Of a stretch of 64,000 nucleotides of DNA, positions 8,166 to 16,758 are shown piece after piece. Origin of the DNA: Nocardia aurantiaca (GTDB lineage: Bacteria; Actinomycetota; Actinomycetes; Mycobacteriales; Mycobacteriaceae); contig NZ_WMBB01000007.1 in assembly GCF_009708175.1 (NCBI RefSeq), forward strand, positions 248,001 through 312,000, in the 5' to 3' direction. Under the pieces are notes generated by a model. It saw only the letters and a program-made list of their open reading frames with translations. It was not told the DNA's origin and searched no databases. Position 1 is the stretch's first letter; each line of letters begins with the position of its first letter. The translations under genes were made by a program, and so were the position numbers.

Positions 8166-8429
8166 TCACAGATGTCGGTACACGTCCTCGAGCCGCAGCC
8201 CGCGGCCCACCATCAGCACCTGCACCCAGTAGAGCAGCTGCGAGATCTCCTCGGAGAGTTCCTCATCGCTCTGGTACTCGGCCGCGATCCAGACCTCGCC
8301 GGCTTCCTCGAGCACCTTCTTGCCCTGCGCATGCACGCCGGCGTCCAGGGCGGCGACGGTGCCCGACCCCTCGGGGCGGTTGGCGGCACGGTCCTGCAGC
8401 TCGGCGAACAGGGCTTCGAAAGATTTCAC
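8166..8429 (-). CDS. hisE: phosphoribosyl-ATP pyrophosphatase HisE
   Basis: An 87-residue all-alpha MazG-like enzyme that hydrolyses phosphoribosyl-ATP in the second step of histidine synthesis. The conserved KKVLEEAGEVWIA and DEELSEEISQLLYW helices carry the metal-binding glutamates. GTG at 8429 (VKSFEALFAEL) is the only start that gives the family length; no strong ribosome binding site is visible. Together with hisG it forms a two-gene operon. The unlinked HisI function is not in the window. Confidence 0.94.
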   Translation of the reverse strand: MKSFEALFAELQDRAANRPEGSGTVAALDAGVHAQGKKVLEEAGEVWIAAEYQSDEELSEEISQLLYWVQVLMVGRGLRLEDVYRHL

Positions 8430-8472
8430 GGGGAGTGATTCTCTCAGACGGGCGCACACTCCCCGCAATCGG

Positions 8473-10275
8473 TTATACGGTGAGCAGTTCTGCGAGTTCG
8501 GCCACGGCTCCGCGTAGCTGGTCGGCGAAGTCGTGCATCTGCTGGGCGACATGCTTGGGCGTGGCCAGGTAGAGATTCCAGCGGTCGGGCAGCAGCACGT
8601 AGGCGATGCCGATGCACTTGGGGCTGGTGGAGCCGAAACCGAAGTACTGGATGTTCACCGACGGCGCGGAGCTGGTGCTCAGGTAGTCGTCGCGGGTGAT
8701 GGTCCATCCGGGGCTGTCGTAGAACGGCATCGGGGCGGTGGCGCCGAGCTGTTCGCCGCGGCGGCGCTGGATCCACTGCAGTTCCCACAGGTGCTGCTCC
8801 GGGGCCTCGCCGCGCTGGCATTCCTGGGCACGGCGCACATGCGCCTCCGCGGCGGTGCGCAGCGCCACCAATTTGCGGTCGCGGTCCACGGCCGGATCCT
8901 CCATGGCGGCAACGAAATCCAGCATCTCCTGGGTGATCACGCGCATGGCCTCGGTGCGGCCGTTGCGGTACTGCCGGGTGGCGATGGATTCGTAGGTGGC
9001 ACCGTTGAGGCCCTTGCTGCGCCGGTGCGCGAGCTGATAGCTCAGCTGCGCGAAAGCGTCCGGGGAGATGCCCAGGCGCTTGGCGCGGTTGGTGCCGAAG
9101 TCGAACGACACCGTGGTGGTCGCGTTGTCGGCGGCGTACTGCGCGAAAGAGGCCGCGGCGGAGGCGATCTCTGTCTTCGATTCCGGGCCGAGAGTGAATT
9201 CGACGGGCTCGATGGCGGGCAGCCCCTGCGGCTGCGCGCCGGACTGTTCGGCGTGGTCGGTGACCGGCGCTTCGAGCAGGGTGTCGACGAAGGACAGAAT
9301 GGTGGTGCCGTCCAGGCCGCAGTGCTCGACATTGATGCCGGCCTCGCCGTCGGCGAAGACGATGAACGACACCGACTTGTCGAACCAGCGGTTGCCGCTG
9401 TCGCCATGCAGCAGCTGGTCGCAGGCGTGCAGGGTGTCGCGGGGCGCGAAGTCCTCGAGGCACAGACAGAACAGCGCGGTCTCGATGGTGTCGAAGGCGG
9501 CGGCATTGGCGGGGCGCAGGGCGGCGTAGACCGGCGCCCAGTCGGCGCGGGCCAGGGTGGTGAGGTGTCCGGGCGAGACATTGGTGGCGGCGCGGCGCGC
9601 ACCGGCCTTCATGACGGCGCGCAGCCCGTCGGCGAGGTCCCCCGGGGTGTGGGGTACCCCATTGGGGCCGATGACGTCCATGCGGAACATATTGCCGCGG
9701 TAGAAGACCACGATATGGCGGGCGTCCGAGGGTCCGGGCCATTCGTCGCTGTAGGGTACCCGCACAGTGTCCTGCGGCGCGCCCGGAATGCGGGTCTCGG
9801 AGAACAGGAACTTGTTCTGCGCCATATTGAGTCGCGTCCCGCGCTGGATGGCGGGCGGGATCTCCTCCTTGTCCAGGCGCAGCTTGTAGTTGACCGTCGC
9901 GGCGATGAGGGCGGCGGCGCGTTCGCTCTGGTCGGCGCTCGTCGAGGAGGCCAGCGCGGTGTCATCGCGGAACAGGAAGAAGAAGTTGGCGTTCAACGCG
10001 ATTCGGTCGCGGCGGCCCAGATAGCGGGACGGCCAGAACTCATCGAGCCAGCTGCCCACGCCCGGGGTGTTGTCGAACCGCTCCAGATCGGCGTGCAGAA
10101 CGCGGGCGGGGCTGTCGGGGCGCAGCAGGTCCTCGACGGCGGCCTCGGTGGCGGCGTACTCGTCGGGGGTCAGCAGGGGCGCGCACCAGTGCAGGAAGCG
10201 GGTGCAGCTCTCCTCCAGGGTGGGCAGCGGAACGCGGGGCAGCTGCTCGTCGAAGGCGAAGGTGCTGTCGCTCAA
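8473..10275 (-). CDS. choline/carnitine O-acyltransferase family protein
   Basis: A 600-residue cytoplasmic acyltransferase of the carnitine/choline acetyltransferase family, moving acyl groups between CoA and carnitine or another alcohol. It starts with PRVPLPTLEESC, typical of the family, and has the catalytic histidine in NVEHCGLDGT (His318). YFGFGSTSPKCIGI near the C terminus fits the substrate-binding region. The start is TTG at 10275 with GAGGA upstream; ATG at 10288 is out of frame. Such enzymes are uncommon in bacteria but recur in Nocardia and mycobacteria. The acyl specificity cannot be read from the sequence. It is inserted between hisE and the core genes further right. Confidence 0.87.
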   Translation of the reverse strand: MSDSTFAFDEQLPRVPLPTLEESCTRFLHWCAPLLTPDEYAATEAAVEDLLRPDSPARVLHADLERFDNTPGVGSWLDEFWPSRYLGRRDRIALNANFFFLFRDDTALASSTSADQSERAAALIAATVNYKLRLDKEEIPPAIQRGTRLNMAQNKFLFSETRIPGAPQDTVRVPYSDEWPGPSDARHIVVFYRGNMFRMDVIGPNGVPHTPGDLADGLRAVMKAGARRAATNVSPGHLTTLARADWAPVYAALRPANAAAFDTIETALFCLCLEDFAPRDTLHACDQLLHGDSGNRWFDKSVSFIVFADGEAGINVEHCGLDGTTILSFVDTLLEAPVTDHAEQSGAQPQGLPAIEPVEFTLGPESKTEIASAAASFAQYAADNATTTVSFDFGTNRAKRLGISPDAFAQLSYQLAHRRSKGLNGATYESIATRQYRNGRTEAMRVITQEMLDFVAAMEDPAVDRDRKLVALRTAAEAHVRRAQECQRGEAPEQHLWELQWIQRRRGEQLGATAPMPFYDSPGWTITRDDYLSTSSAPSVNIQYFGFGSTSPKCIGIAYVLLPDRWNLYLATPKHVAQQMHDFADQLRGAVAELAELLTV

Positions 10276-10463
10276 GGGGTGTCCTCATGGGTCGATGGGT
10301 AGGGGCAGCCTGGCTTTTGCACACATGTGACCGTCCCCCGTCCGATCACGGCACCTATTCTTGCCGTCGAAACCGTCCGCGCGCCAGCCTTTCGCTGGAA
10401 ACCACACGGTCGGACGGGATGTGCATTTACTGCGCTACAACAGTTTTCATGCGAGTGCCGAGG

Positions 10464-11825
10464 TCAGTCCGGGTCACCGAGCCCCTTCAGGACCCGAGGG
10501 ACCTCGTCGGCCCGCAGGTAGCAGCCGGACTGTTCGAAGCCGCCGATGGTGTGGGTCTTGTAGTCGCCGTAGCCGATGCGCAGGAAGTCGTCGCCGCTGA
10601 GCCCGTGCACGGTCCAGTCGAAGGCCACCCGGGCGCGGGCGACCGCGGTGCGCAGGGCCATCAGGTGGTAACCGCGGGCGACGAACTGCGCTGGGACACC
10701 GCGCAATCCGATGCCGAGCGGGCGGGCCAGCGCGTCCCGGCCGCCCAGGTCGACAACCATGCCGAGATCGGGATGCCGGTAGGGCTCGGGCCGCCCGCCG
10801 CGCAGGGTCGCCAGGAGGTTCTTGCCCATATGTCTGCCCTGGCGCATGGCGTGCTGTGCCGTGGGCGCGCACACCTTGTCATCGCCCTCGGCGACATCGG
10901 GCACCGCCGCCGCGTCACCCATGGCCCACACGCCCTCCAGGCCCGGCACGGACAGATCGGCCTCGGCGACGATGCGGCCCTTGACCGTTTCCGCGCCCAG
11001 GTGCGCGGCCAGCGGGCTCGGGGTGACACCGGCCGTCCACAGCACGGTCCGGGACGGGATGAATCTGCCATTGGTGAGTTTCACCCCGTTCGCGGTCACC
11101 TCCGCCGCCGACGTCCCGACGATCAGTTCGATACCGCGTTCGGCCAGAATCCTTTTCGCTTCCGCGCCGAGCCGCTCCCCCAGTTCCGGCATGATGCGGT
11201 CGCCGTGAGTGACCAGATGCCAACGCACCATACCCGCCTCGATCTCGGGAAAGAATCGCTCGGCCGCGGCCTTGCACACCTTGTTCAGCACCGCGGCGGT
11301 CTCGGTCCCGGCGTATCCCGCGCCGATAGTGACGAAGTTGAGCCGCTCCCGATCCTCCTGCAGCCCGCCCCGCAGGGCGGCGACATCGAGCTGCCGCAGG
11401 ACGTGGTCACGCAAATACATGGCCTCGGGCAGGGTCTTCATGCCGAAGCCGTGCTCCTGGAGCCCGGGCACATCGAGGACACGGGTGATGGAGCCCGGGG
11501 CCAGGACCAGATGGTCGTAGTCGAGGGCGAGTTCGCGCCCCGGGGACCGGCGCACCACCACCCGCCTGGTGTCGTGATCCACGCCGATCACCATGCCCGG
11601 CACGATCTCGGTGCGCCGCAGCACCCGCCGCAGCGACACCGAGACCGACCGCGGGTTGAGGGTGCCGGAGGCGACCTGCGGCAGCAGCGGCAGATACAAC
11701 AATCCGGCGTCGGGGGAAACAAGTTGGATGAACGCCTCGTCCGGCCTTACGCGGCGCTCCAGATACCGGGCGCACTCGACGCCCGCGAAACCACCGCCGA
11801 TGATCACGATCTTCGCTGGTGCCAC
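10464..11825 (-). CDS. type II NADH dehydrogenase (NDH-2-like)
   Basis: A 453-residue single-subunit, non-proton-pumping NADH:quinone oxidoreductase bound to the inner face of the membrane. It has an N-terminal FAD Rossmann motif GGGFAG (residues 10-15), an NADH-binding GAGYAGTETA, the FAD-contacting VWAMGDAAA and the quinone-site motif AQHAMRQ. The C-terminal amphipathic region (about 370-453) would attach it to the membrane. The start is GTG at 11825. It differs enough from mycobacterial Ndh that a specialised paralogue is possible. It lies 69 nt downstream of the methyltransferase gene on the same strand; no functional link is apparent. Confidence 0.88.
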   Translation of the reverse strand: MAPAKIVIIGGGFAGVECARYLERRVRPDEAFIQLVSPDAGLLYLPLLPQVASGTLNPRSVSVSLRRVLRRTEIVPGMVIGVDHDTRRVVVRRSPGRELALDYDHLVLAPGSITRVLDVPGLQEHGFGMKTLPEAMYLRDHVLRQLDVAALRGGLQEDRERLNFVTIGAGYAGTETAAVLNKVCKAAAERFFPEIEAGMVRWHLVTHGDRIMPELGERLGAEAKRILAERGIELIVGTSAAEVTANGVKLTNGRFIPSRTVLWTAGVTPSPLAAHLGAETVKGRIVAEADLSVPGLEGVWAMGDAAAVPDVAEGDDKVCAPTAQHAMRQGRHMGKNLLATLRGGRPEPYRHPDLGMVVDLGGRDALARPLGIGLRGVPAQFVARGYHLMALRTAVARARVAFDWTVHGLSGDDFLRIGYGDYKTHTIGGFEQSGCYLRADEVPRVLKGLGDPD

Positions 11826-11894
11826 CGATTCACCGTAACAATCGCGGGCAGTTTCGAGGTGGATCCCGCCTGTGAATTCCGGGCTCGACGGTGA

Positions 11895-12725
11895 TCAGTC
11901 CTCGGTCGCGATGCCGAATTTCGGCCGTGACAGATACAGCTGGGCGTAGAGCCACCCGTCCGATTCGTGACCGGCGGTGTCGATGCCGCCGTCCGCCAAG
12001 GTGTTCAGCACCCGCGCCTGCTCGTCCGCGGAGGCGAAGCGTCGCTGCCGGAAGCAGCCGGGTGCGCGTTCGGTCTGGTAGCCGAGGGTCTCGAGGTGAG
12101 CGGCGATGGGGTCGAAGGAGAACATGCGCAGCACGAAATGCGCCATCCAGGGCAGTTTTCCGCCATGGGCGCGGGCCACGCGCAGCAGGGTGCGTTCGGT
12201 GATGTAGCCGACGCAACCGGTGGAGATGACCAGGTCCGCGGCGGCCAGGGTGCGGCGCTGAGCCTCGGTGGGCTCAGCGGATTCCAGGTCGGCGTGCACG
12301 GTGTCCTGGAGGAGTCCGGCGGCGCGGGCGTAGTCGAGGGCGGGGCGCGAGGCGTCCATGCCGATGAACCGGACACCGGGGAGCTGGTCGTGGGTGCGCA
12401 GGAGGTGCCGGTCGCGGTCGATGAGCGCGGCGGTGTCGTCGCCGTCGCGGCCGCGGTATCGCTCGGCCAGGTCGGGCATGGTGGTATCCAGGCGCAGGAG
12501 GGCCGCGTTCACGCCGTAGGAGCAGCCGATATCGAGGACGGCGGGGGTGGCGATGCCGGTGGCCGACCGGTACTCCGCGAGCAGCCGCTGGAAATGCGGC
12601 TTCGCCAATTCCGGTATCTGATAGTCCAGTTCGGCCATGCGCGCGTAGTACTCGCGTGGATCGGGCCGATCGTAGATGTCGTCGAACGAGGCTTTTCCGG
12701 TGGAACTGTGTAACGAAACCGGCAC
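11895..12725 (-). CDS. class I SAM-dependent methyltransferase
   Basis: A 276-residue protein with motif I VLDIGCSYGVNAALL and a downstream acidic residue in RFIGMDAS. The N-terminal segment FDDIYDRPDPREYYARMAELDYQIP is helical and may cover the substrate. The start is GTG at 12725, 11 nt after AGAGGGGA; upstream sequence in this frame belongs to the preceding gene. It follows the 2OG-dioxygenase gene by 14 nt, so the two are surely co-transcribed and probably modify the same small molecule. The substrate is unknown. Confidence 0.82.
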   Translation of the reverse strand: MPVSLHSSTGKASFDDIYDRPDPREYYARMAELDYQIPELAKPHFQRLLAEYRSATGIATPAVLDIGCSYGVNAALLRLDTTMPDLAERYRGRDGDDTAALIDRDRHLLRTHDQLPGVRFIGMDASRPALDYARAAGLLQDTVHADLESAEPTEAQRRTLAAADLVISTGCVGYITERTLLRVARAHGGKLPWMAHFVLRMFSFDPIAAHLETLGYQTERAPGCFRQRRFASADEQARVLNTLADGGIDTAGHESDGWLYAQLYLSRPKFGIATED

Positions 12726-12739
12726 GCGCTGGTCCCCTC

Positions 12740-13684
12740 TCAGTCGAGCAGTCGATCGCCGCGGGCCTCGCCGACGGCCAGATGATCCGGCAATACCCGC
12801 CCGAACAGCTGCCGGGTCCGTTCGGCGGTGCCGATCAGTCCCGGGGTGTCGCTGTAGGCGAAGATCGCCGAATGCCGTTGCACCGTGCCGCCTACGGGCG
12901 AGACCCGGTGCAACGAGAATCTCCCCTGGAACAGCTGCAGATCCCCCGGCCGCAACTCCAGCCGCCGGATTAACCGCTCCCCGTGCCCCGTCAGCACCGC
13001 CCGCACGTCCGCGAAGTTCTCCGCCTCCCGTGAACGGATGCTCGGGCAGTATTCGAACACCCCGCCGCATTCCGGCTCCTGGGTGAGCATGCTGACGGTG
13101 AACTCGTTGGTGTCGAAGTGCCAGGGATGCGACATCCCCGGCGCGACCACATTGAGGCACAGCCCCGCCAGCGGATCGGTGTACTCGTGCAATTCCGCCA
13201 GCCCGAAGCAATCCGCCACGAACCGCTGGAACCGGGCATCGGTGTACAGCCGCTGGATCAGTGCCTCGGCCGGAATGAGATCCCTTGCCACGAAGGCGTT
13301 CCCGCGCCGCAGAACGATCCGTCCCGGATGGTCGGGCGGTAGATCGGCATCGAGGGGAATGTTGTAGGCGTTGACGTTCTCGACCGTGTAGTACGCGTGC
13401 GGTGCCAGGGCCACCCCCTCGTCGCGCAAGGTACTCACCAGCTCAGGTTTGATGAACCCGCGCAGCACGCAGCATCCTTCGGCCGCCAACTCGGCGCGCG
13501 CGTTCCGCACGGCGGCCAGCCACCCCTCGTTCCCCGGCGTATCCAGCGGGTACTTCCCGACGTCCACCCCGGGCACGGGCTGCCAGCCCGCCACGCCGTC
13601 GGCTTCACACGCGTCTGCCCGACCCCCGACCGCAACCATGAAGCCCATTCTTGCCGCCCGGACGCCCGACACGCCCGAGATCAT
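12740..13684 (-). CDS. 2-oxoglutarate/Fe(II)-dependent dioxygenase
   Basis: A 314-residue cupin-fold oxygenase. The 2-His-1-carboxylate facial triad is visible: HFD in SHPWHFDTNEFTVS and the distal histidine in FSLHRVSP, followed by an Arg (QRH) to bind 2-oxoglutarate. Because the Asp of HxD is retained, it should hydroxylate or desaturate rather than halogenate, although the overall pattern recalls the ArpA/BesD-like amino-acid oxygenase group. It forms a two-gene operon with the methyltransferase downstream. The start is uncertain: ATG at 13684 is used, but ATG at 13648 is possible. The substrate is unknown; a free amino acid or peptide is a guess from the family. Confidence 0.8.
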   Translation of the reverse strand: MISGVSGVRAARMGFMVAVGGRADACEADGVAGWQPVPGVDVGKYPLDTPGNEGWLAAVRNARAELAAEGCCVLRGFIKPELVSTLRDEGVALAPHAYYTVENVNAYNIPLDADLPPDHPGRIVLRRGNAFVARDLIPAEALIQRLYTDARFQRFVADCFGLAELHEYTDPLAGLCLNVVAPGMSHPWHFDTNEFTVSMLTQEPECGGVFEYCPSIRSREAENFADVRAVLTGHGERLIRRLELRPGDLQLFQGRFSLHRVSPVGGTVQRHSAIFAYSDTPGLIGTAERTRQLFGRVLPDHLAVGEARGDRLLD

Positions 13685-14023
13685 CCGCGATTGTGAATAC
13701 TCACTATTCCTGCGCCTCAGCAGGTCTCATGCGGTAGCGGTCGCCCGCTTCGGAGTAGACGCTTCAGCCGTCGCGGCCGTACGCCATCCGGATCGGCCCG
13801 TATCCACGGCCCGGCCGGGTCCGTCGCCCACCTCGGCGACACGACCATCCGGCGGTCGATTTCGGATGCGCTACAACTGGATTCATGAACGGTGACAATG
13901 TTCCTCGACCGGGGGCGCGGTCGTGAGAGGACCGACAGCATGGGCGGTCGGGGATCGTGGGAAGCGTCGCCCAGACGCCGAATCGCGTATCCGGACCGGC
14001 GAACTCGCCGGGCCGCTTCCGCG
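13685..14023. other. non-coding stretch upstream of the dioxygenase operon
   Basis: About 340 bp with no credible gene. The part nearest 13684 should hold the dioxygenase promoter; a GTGA-N4-TCAC dyad lies at 13693-13704. The rest borders the YjbR relic and looks like decaying sequence. Confidence 0.5.
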
Positions 14024-14200
14024 TCACCGCGATGCCAACCGCCGATCCGCCTCCGCCACACGCCGTTTCGCCGCCACCATTCGATAGGCGTCCTCGACGA
14101 TCTCGGCGAGCTCCGTCCAATCCAGCGCCATATCCACATAATTCCAGCACGCTCTCCACATCGGCAGGCTGGACGACGAACACGCGGCAGCCTTGGACGA
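14024..14200 (-). pseudogene. remnant of an MmcQ/YjbR-family DNA-binding protein
   Basis: Two reading frames together give the C-terminal half of a YjbR-like protein. One frame reads RVFVVQPADV (about 14195-14150). The other, in a 45-codon frame from 14161 to the TGA at 14024, reads YVDMALDWTELAEIVEDAY followed by RMVAAKRR, the typical family ending. The frame changes between the two, and the N-terminal half is missing because the HAD gene ends at 14215. It is a frameshifted, truncated relic. Identification is from memory of the family's C-terminal pattern. Confidence 0.6.
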
Positions 14201-14214
14201 ATGGGAACCGTGAT

Positions 14215-14889
14215 TCAGGAATTCGCGCGCACCCGCACCAGGCGCGCCAGATCCGCGACGCTCAACCCGACGAGGCTCTCACGGAAGGTACGGTCCGGCG
14301 CATCCGGAACGGCAACCTCGCACGGCACCACCAGGAGCGCGCAGCCCGCCGCCTGGGCGGCGATCGAGCCGGTGGGCGAATCCTCGATGGCTACCGCGTT
14401 CTCCGGGACGATATCGAGGAGTTCGGCGGCGCGGAGGTAGACGTCCGGAGCGGGCTTGCCGTGGGGCACCTCGTCGGCGCACACAGTGGCTCCGAAGAAT
14501 TCGCGGCCGATGGTGTCGAGGCCGTACTCGGTCAGCGATCGCTTGGTGTTGGTCACCAGGGCCATCGGGATTCCGGCCGCGCGCACCATCTCCAGGGCTT
14601 CGCGGGCGCCGGGACGCCAGGGCACCGGGCCGTGGAACAGCTCGGTGACCCGGCGCTCCATCCACTCCGACGCCTCGGCGACGGCCTCGGGGGTGTGTTC
14701 GATGCCCAACCCCGCGAACAGGATCCGGAAGGCATTGGGGCCGGATGCCCCGATGAGCGCGTGCCGGACCGGATCGGTCAGCTCGCGACCGTACTCCTCG
14801 GCCAGTTCACGCAATGCCATGTCCCAGAGCTTTTCCGAGTCCAGCAGCGTCCCGTCCATATCCCACAACACCGCGTCCAACCGCGCCAC
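14215..14889 (-). CDS. HAD-superfamily phosphatase (beta-phosphoglucomutase-like subfamily)
   Basis: A 224-residue hydrolase with all four HAD motifs: LWDMDGTLLDSE (nucleophile and acid Asp), VTNTKRS, the lysine in GKPAPDVY and AIEDSPTG. The four-helix cap lies between motif I and II (subclass IA), as in phosphoglycolate phosphatase and sugar phosphatases. The start at GTG 14889 is preferred because AAGGAG stands 9 nt before it; GTG 14910 would place that site inside the gene. It lies downstream of the kinase gene but is separated from it by a terminator. Substrate unknown. Confidence 0.85.
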   Translation of the reverse strand: MARLDAVLWDMDGTLLDSEKLWDMALRELAEEYGRELTDPVRHALIGASGPNAFRILFAGLGIEHTPEAVAEASEWMERRVTELFHGPVPWRPGAREALEMVRAAGIPMALVTNTKRSLTEYGLDTIGREFFGATVCADEVPHGKPAPDVYLRAAELLDIVPENAVAIEDSPTGSIAAQAAGCALLVVPCEVAVPDAPDRTFRESLVGLSVADLARLVRVRANS

Positions 14890-14926
14890 CGGCTCGAACT
14901 CCTTCCACACACCCCGACCATGAACA

Positions 14927-14956
14927 AACCGGCTCCGCCGCGGGGCGGAGCCGGTT
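14927..14956 (-). terminator. intrinsic terminator after the Ser/Thr kinase gene
   Basis: A perfect 13-bp stem (14927-14939 with 14944-14956) and 4-nt loop. Read on the minus strand it is followed by TGTTC and sits 18 nt past the kinase stop. Confidence 0.8.
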
Positions 14957-14974
14957 CAGCCTATCGGGGGCCGA

Positions 14975-16678
14975 TTACAGGCCGGAGGCCGCGATGAGGA
15001 GATGGCCGGTCGAGGAGTCGACCTGGATCCAGCGGTTCTCGGTGGACACCTGGCCGTTCTTGGAGACGTAAGTGAGGGTGACGACCGCCCGGTTGTCGCC
15101 ATTGGGGGTGACCCCGCCGACGCTCACCGAGGAGATGCCGCCCCAGAACTGCGCGTAATTGTTGTAGCCGCCGGTGGATGCCTGGTAGCTCGGCGACAGC
15201 ATGGACCACGCGCCGCCGACATTGCCGGGCAGCATGCCGTAGTAGCCCTGGATGAACGAGGCTACGGAGGTGGCGGCCGGCGGGCCGAAGGGCGTGGTCG
15301 AGGCGGGCGGCGTCGTGCTCGGGCGTGCCGAGGAGCTCGGAGCGGCCGAGGACGATGGCGCGGGCGTGGTGGTCGGGGCGTGCGTGGCCGCTCCGGCCTC
15401 GCCGCTGCGCGCGGGCTGCTGGCCGCCGCTGTCGGCCTGGCCCATATTGTCCGGCGACGTCGCCGGACCGGGTGCGGCCGAAGCTGTGACCGAAGCCCCG
15501 TTGTCCGCCTGCGGCGTAGGACCGCTTCCGCCATTGCGGCTGACCGCCAGGGCGACCACCGTGACCACGATGAGGACGCCCACCACGCCGACCGCCGCCA
15601 GCATGAGCTGGCGCGGATTCCGATCCCCGCCACCGGCTTTCGCCCCGGCGGGCCCGCCCGGCGGCGGCGTGTTCGGCACCGTGCCGCGCGGCGTCGACGC
15701 GCCCTCGGACATGTCGACGTGCACGGTGGCGTCGGCGGCATTGCTGGGCGCGCCGCTGCGCGAGCCGGCCATCACCGTGGTGGCGGCCGAACCGTCCACG
15801 ACGGCAGCGGCGTTCATCGAAGGCAGCACCTTGGTGGGCTGGATCGGCGCGGCCGGGGCACGCCCCTCCGCCACCGCGTGCAGCCGTTCCGCCGCCTGCA
15901 CCATGGTCGGCCGATCCGCGCCATCGGCGGCGAGCAGGTCCATGAGGACCGGCCCGAGCGCCGCGGCATGCGTGGGCCGCGGCACCTGGGCGCGCGCGAC
16001 CGAATGCAGCACGGCGAGAGGATTGTCGCCCTCACCGAATGGCGGCTTGCCCTCCACGGCAGCGTAAAGCGTTGAGCCCAGGGCGAATACGTCGGAGCTG
16101 GGCTCCGGGTTCTCGCCGCGCGCGACCTCCGGCGACAGATACGCGGGCGTGCCCGCGAGAAATCCTGTCGAGGTGACGGTCACGTCCCCGGTGGCCCGGG
16201 AGATACCGAAGTCGGTGATCTTCACCGTCCCGTCGTCGGCCACGAGGATATTGGCGGGCTTGACATCCCGGTGCACGATCCCGGCCTTGTGGGCCGCGGC
16301 CAGCGCCTCGGCGACCTTGGCCCCGATCCGCGCCACCTCGACCGGTTCGAGCCGGCCCTTCTCCCGCATGAGCGCTGCCAGGCTGACGGCGTCCACGTAT
16401 TCCATGACCAGCCAGGGCTGGCCGTCCTCCTCCGCCACATCGAAGACGGTGACGGCATTGGGGTGATGCAGCCGCGCCGCGATGCGCCCCTCGCGCATCG
16501 CGCGCATCCTGGCCTCGACGGCCTGAGACCGGGTCAGCCCCGGTGTCAGGAGCAATTGCTTGACCGCGACCGTGCGCCGCAGTCGAACGTCGGTCGCGCG
16601 CCACACGACCCCCATTGCACCGGTGCCGATCGGATCCGTTAGTCGGTATCGCCCCGCAATCAGCCGGTCTGCGCTCAT
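14975..16678 (-). CDS. membrane-anchored Ser/Thr protein kinase (PknB-type) with extracellular domain
   Basis: A 567-residue receptor-like kinase. The kinase domain (about residues 8-272) has Lys40, Glu63, HRD (136-138), DFG (156-158) and activation-loop threonines TSTGFLAGT, so it should be active. A disordered juxtamembrane region rich in Thr/Pro follows, then one transmembrane helix (about 357-380), a Pro/Ser/Thr-rich external linker and a C-terminal globular domain (about 475-567, SFIQGYYGMLPGNVGGAWSM onward) resembling the NTF2-like sensor domains of actinobacterial kinases. GGAGGGG precedes the ATG at 16678. The gene lies 80 nt downstream of metH. Ligand and targets are unknown. Confidence 0.92.
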   Translation of the reverse strand: MSADRLIAGRYRLTDPIGTGAMGVVWRATDVRLRRTVAVKQLLLTPGLTRSQAVEARMRAMREGRIAARLHHPNAVTVFDVAEEDGQPWLVMEYVDAVSLAALMREKGRLEPVEVARIGAKVAEALAAAHKAGIVHRDVKPANILVADDGTVKITDFGISRATGDVTVTSTGFLAGTPAYLSPEVARGENPEPSSDVFALGSTLYAAVEGKPPFGEGDNPLAVLHSVARAQVPRPTHAAALGPVLMDLLAADGADRPTMVQAAERLHAVAEGRAPAAPIQPTKVLPSMNAAAVVDGSAATTVMAGSRSGAPSNAADATVHVDMSEGASTPRGTVPNTPPPGGPAGAKAGGGDRNPRQLMLAAVGVVGVLIVVTVVALAVSRNGGSGPTPQADNGASVTASAAPGPATSPDNMGQADSGGQQPARSGEAGAATHAPTTTPAPSSSAAPSSSARPSTTPPASTTPFGPPAATSVASFIQGYYGMLPGNVGGAWSMLSPSYQASTGGYNNYAQFWGGISSVSVGGVTPNGDNRAVVTLTYVSKNGQVSTENRWIQVDSSTGHLLIAASGL

Positions 16679-16758
16679 GTGGTTGTGCCCCTCCTGCTGG
16701 CTTTCGCGCCGAGCACCCCTGCAACTCTGCGCGAAAGCCCGGAAATCTGGTGAAAATA

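Noticed and set aside
10276..10288. ATG just upstream as the start of the carnitine acyltransferase gene
   Set aside because: It is out of frame with the protein; TTG 10275 with GAGGA upstream fits.
13693..13704. GTGA-N4-TCAC dyad upstream of the dioxygenase gene as an operator
   Set aside because: Arms of only four bases are expected by chance in a window of this size.
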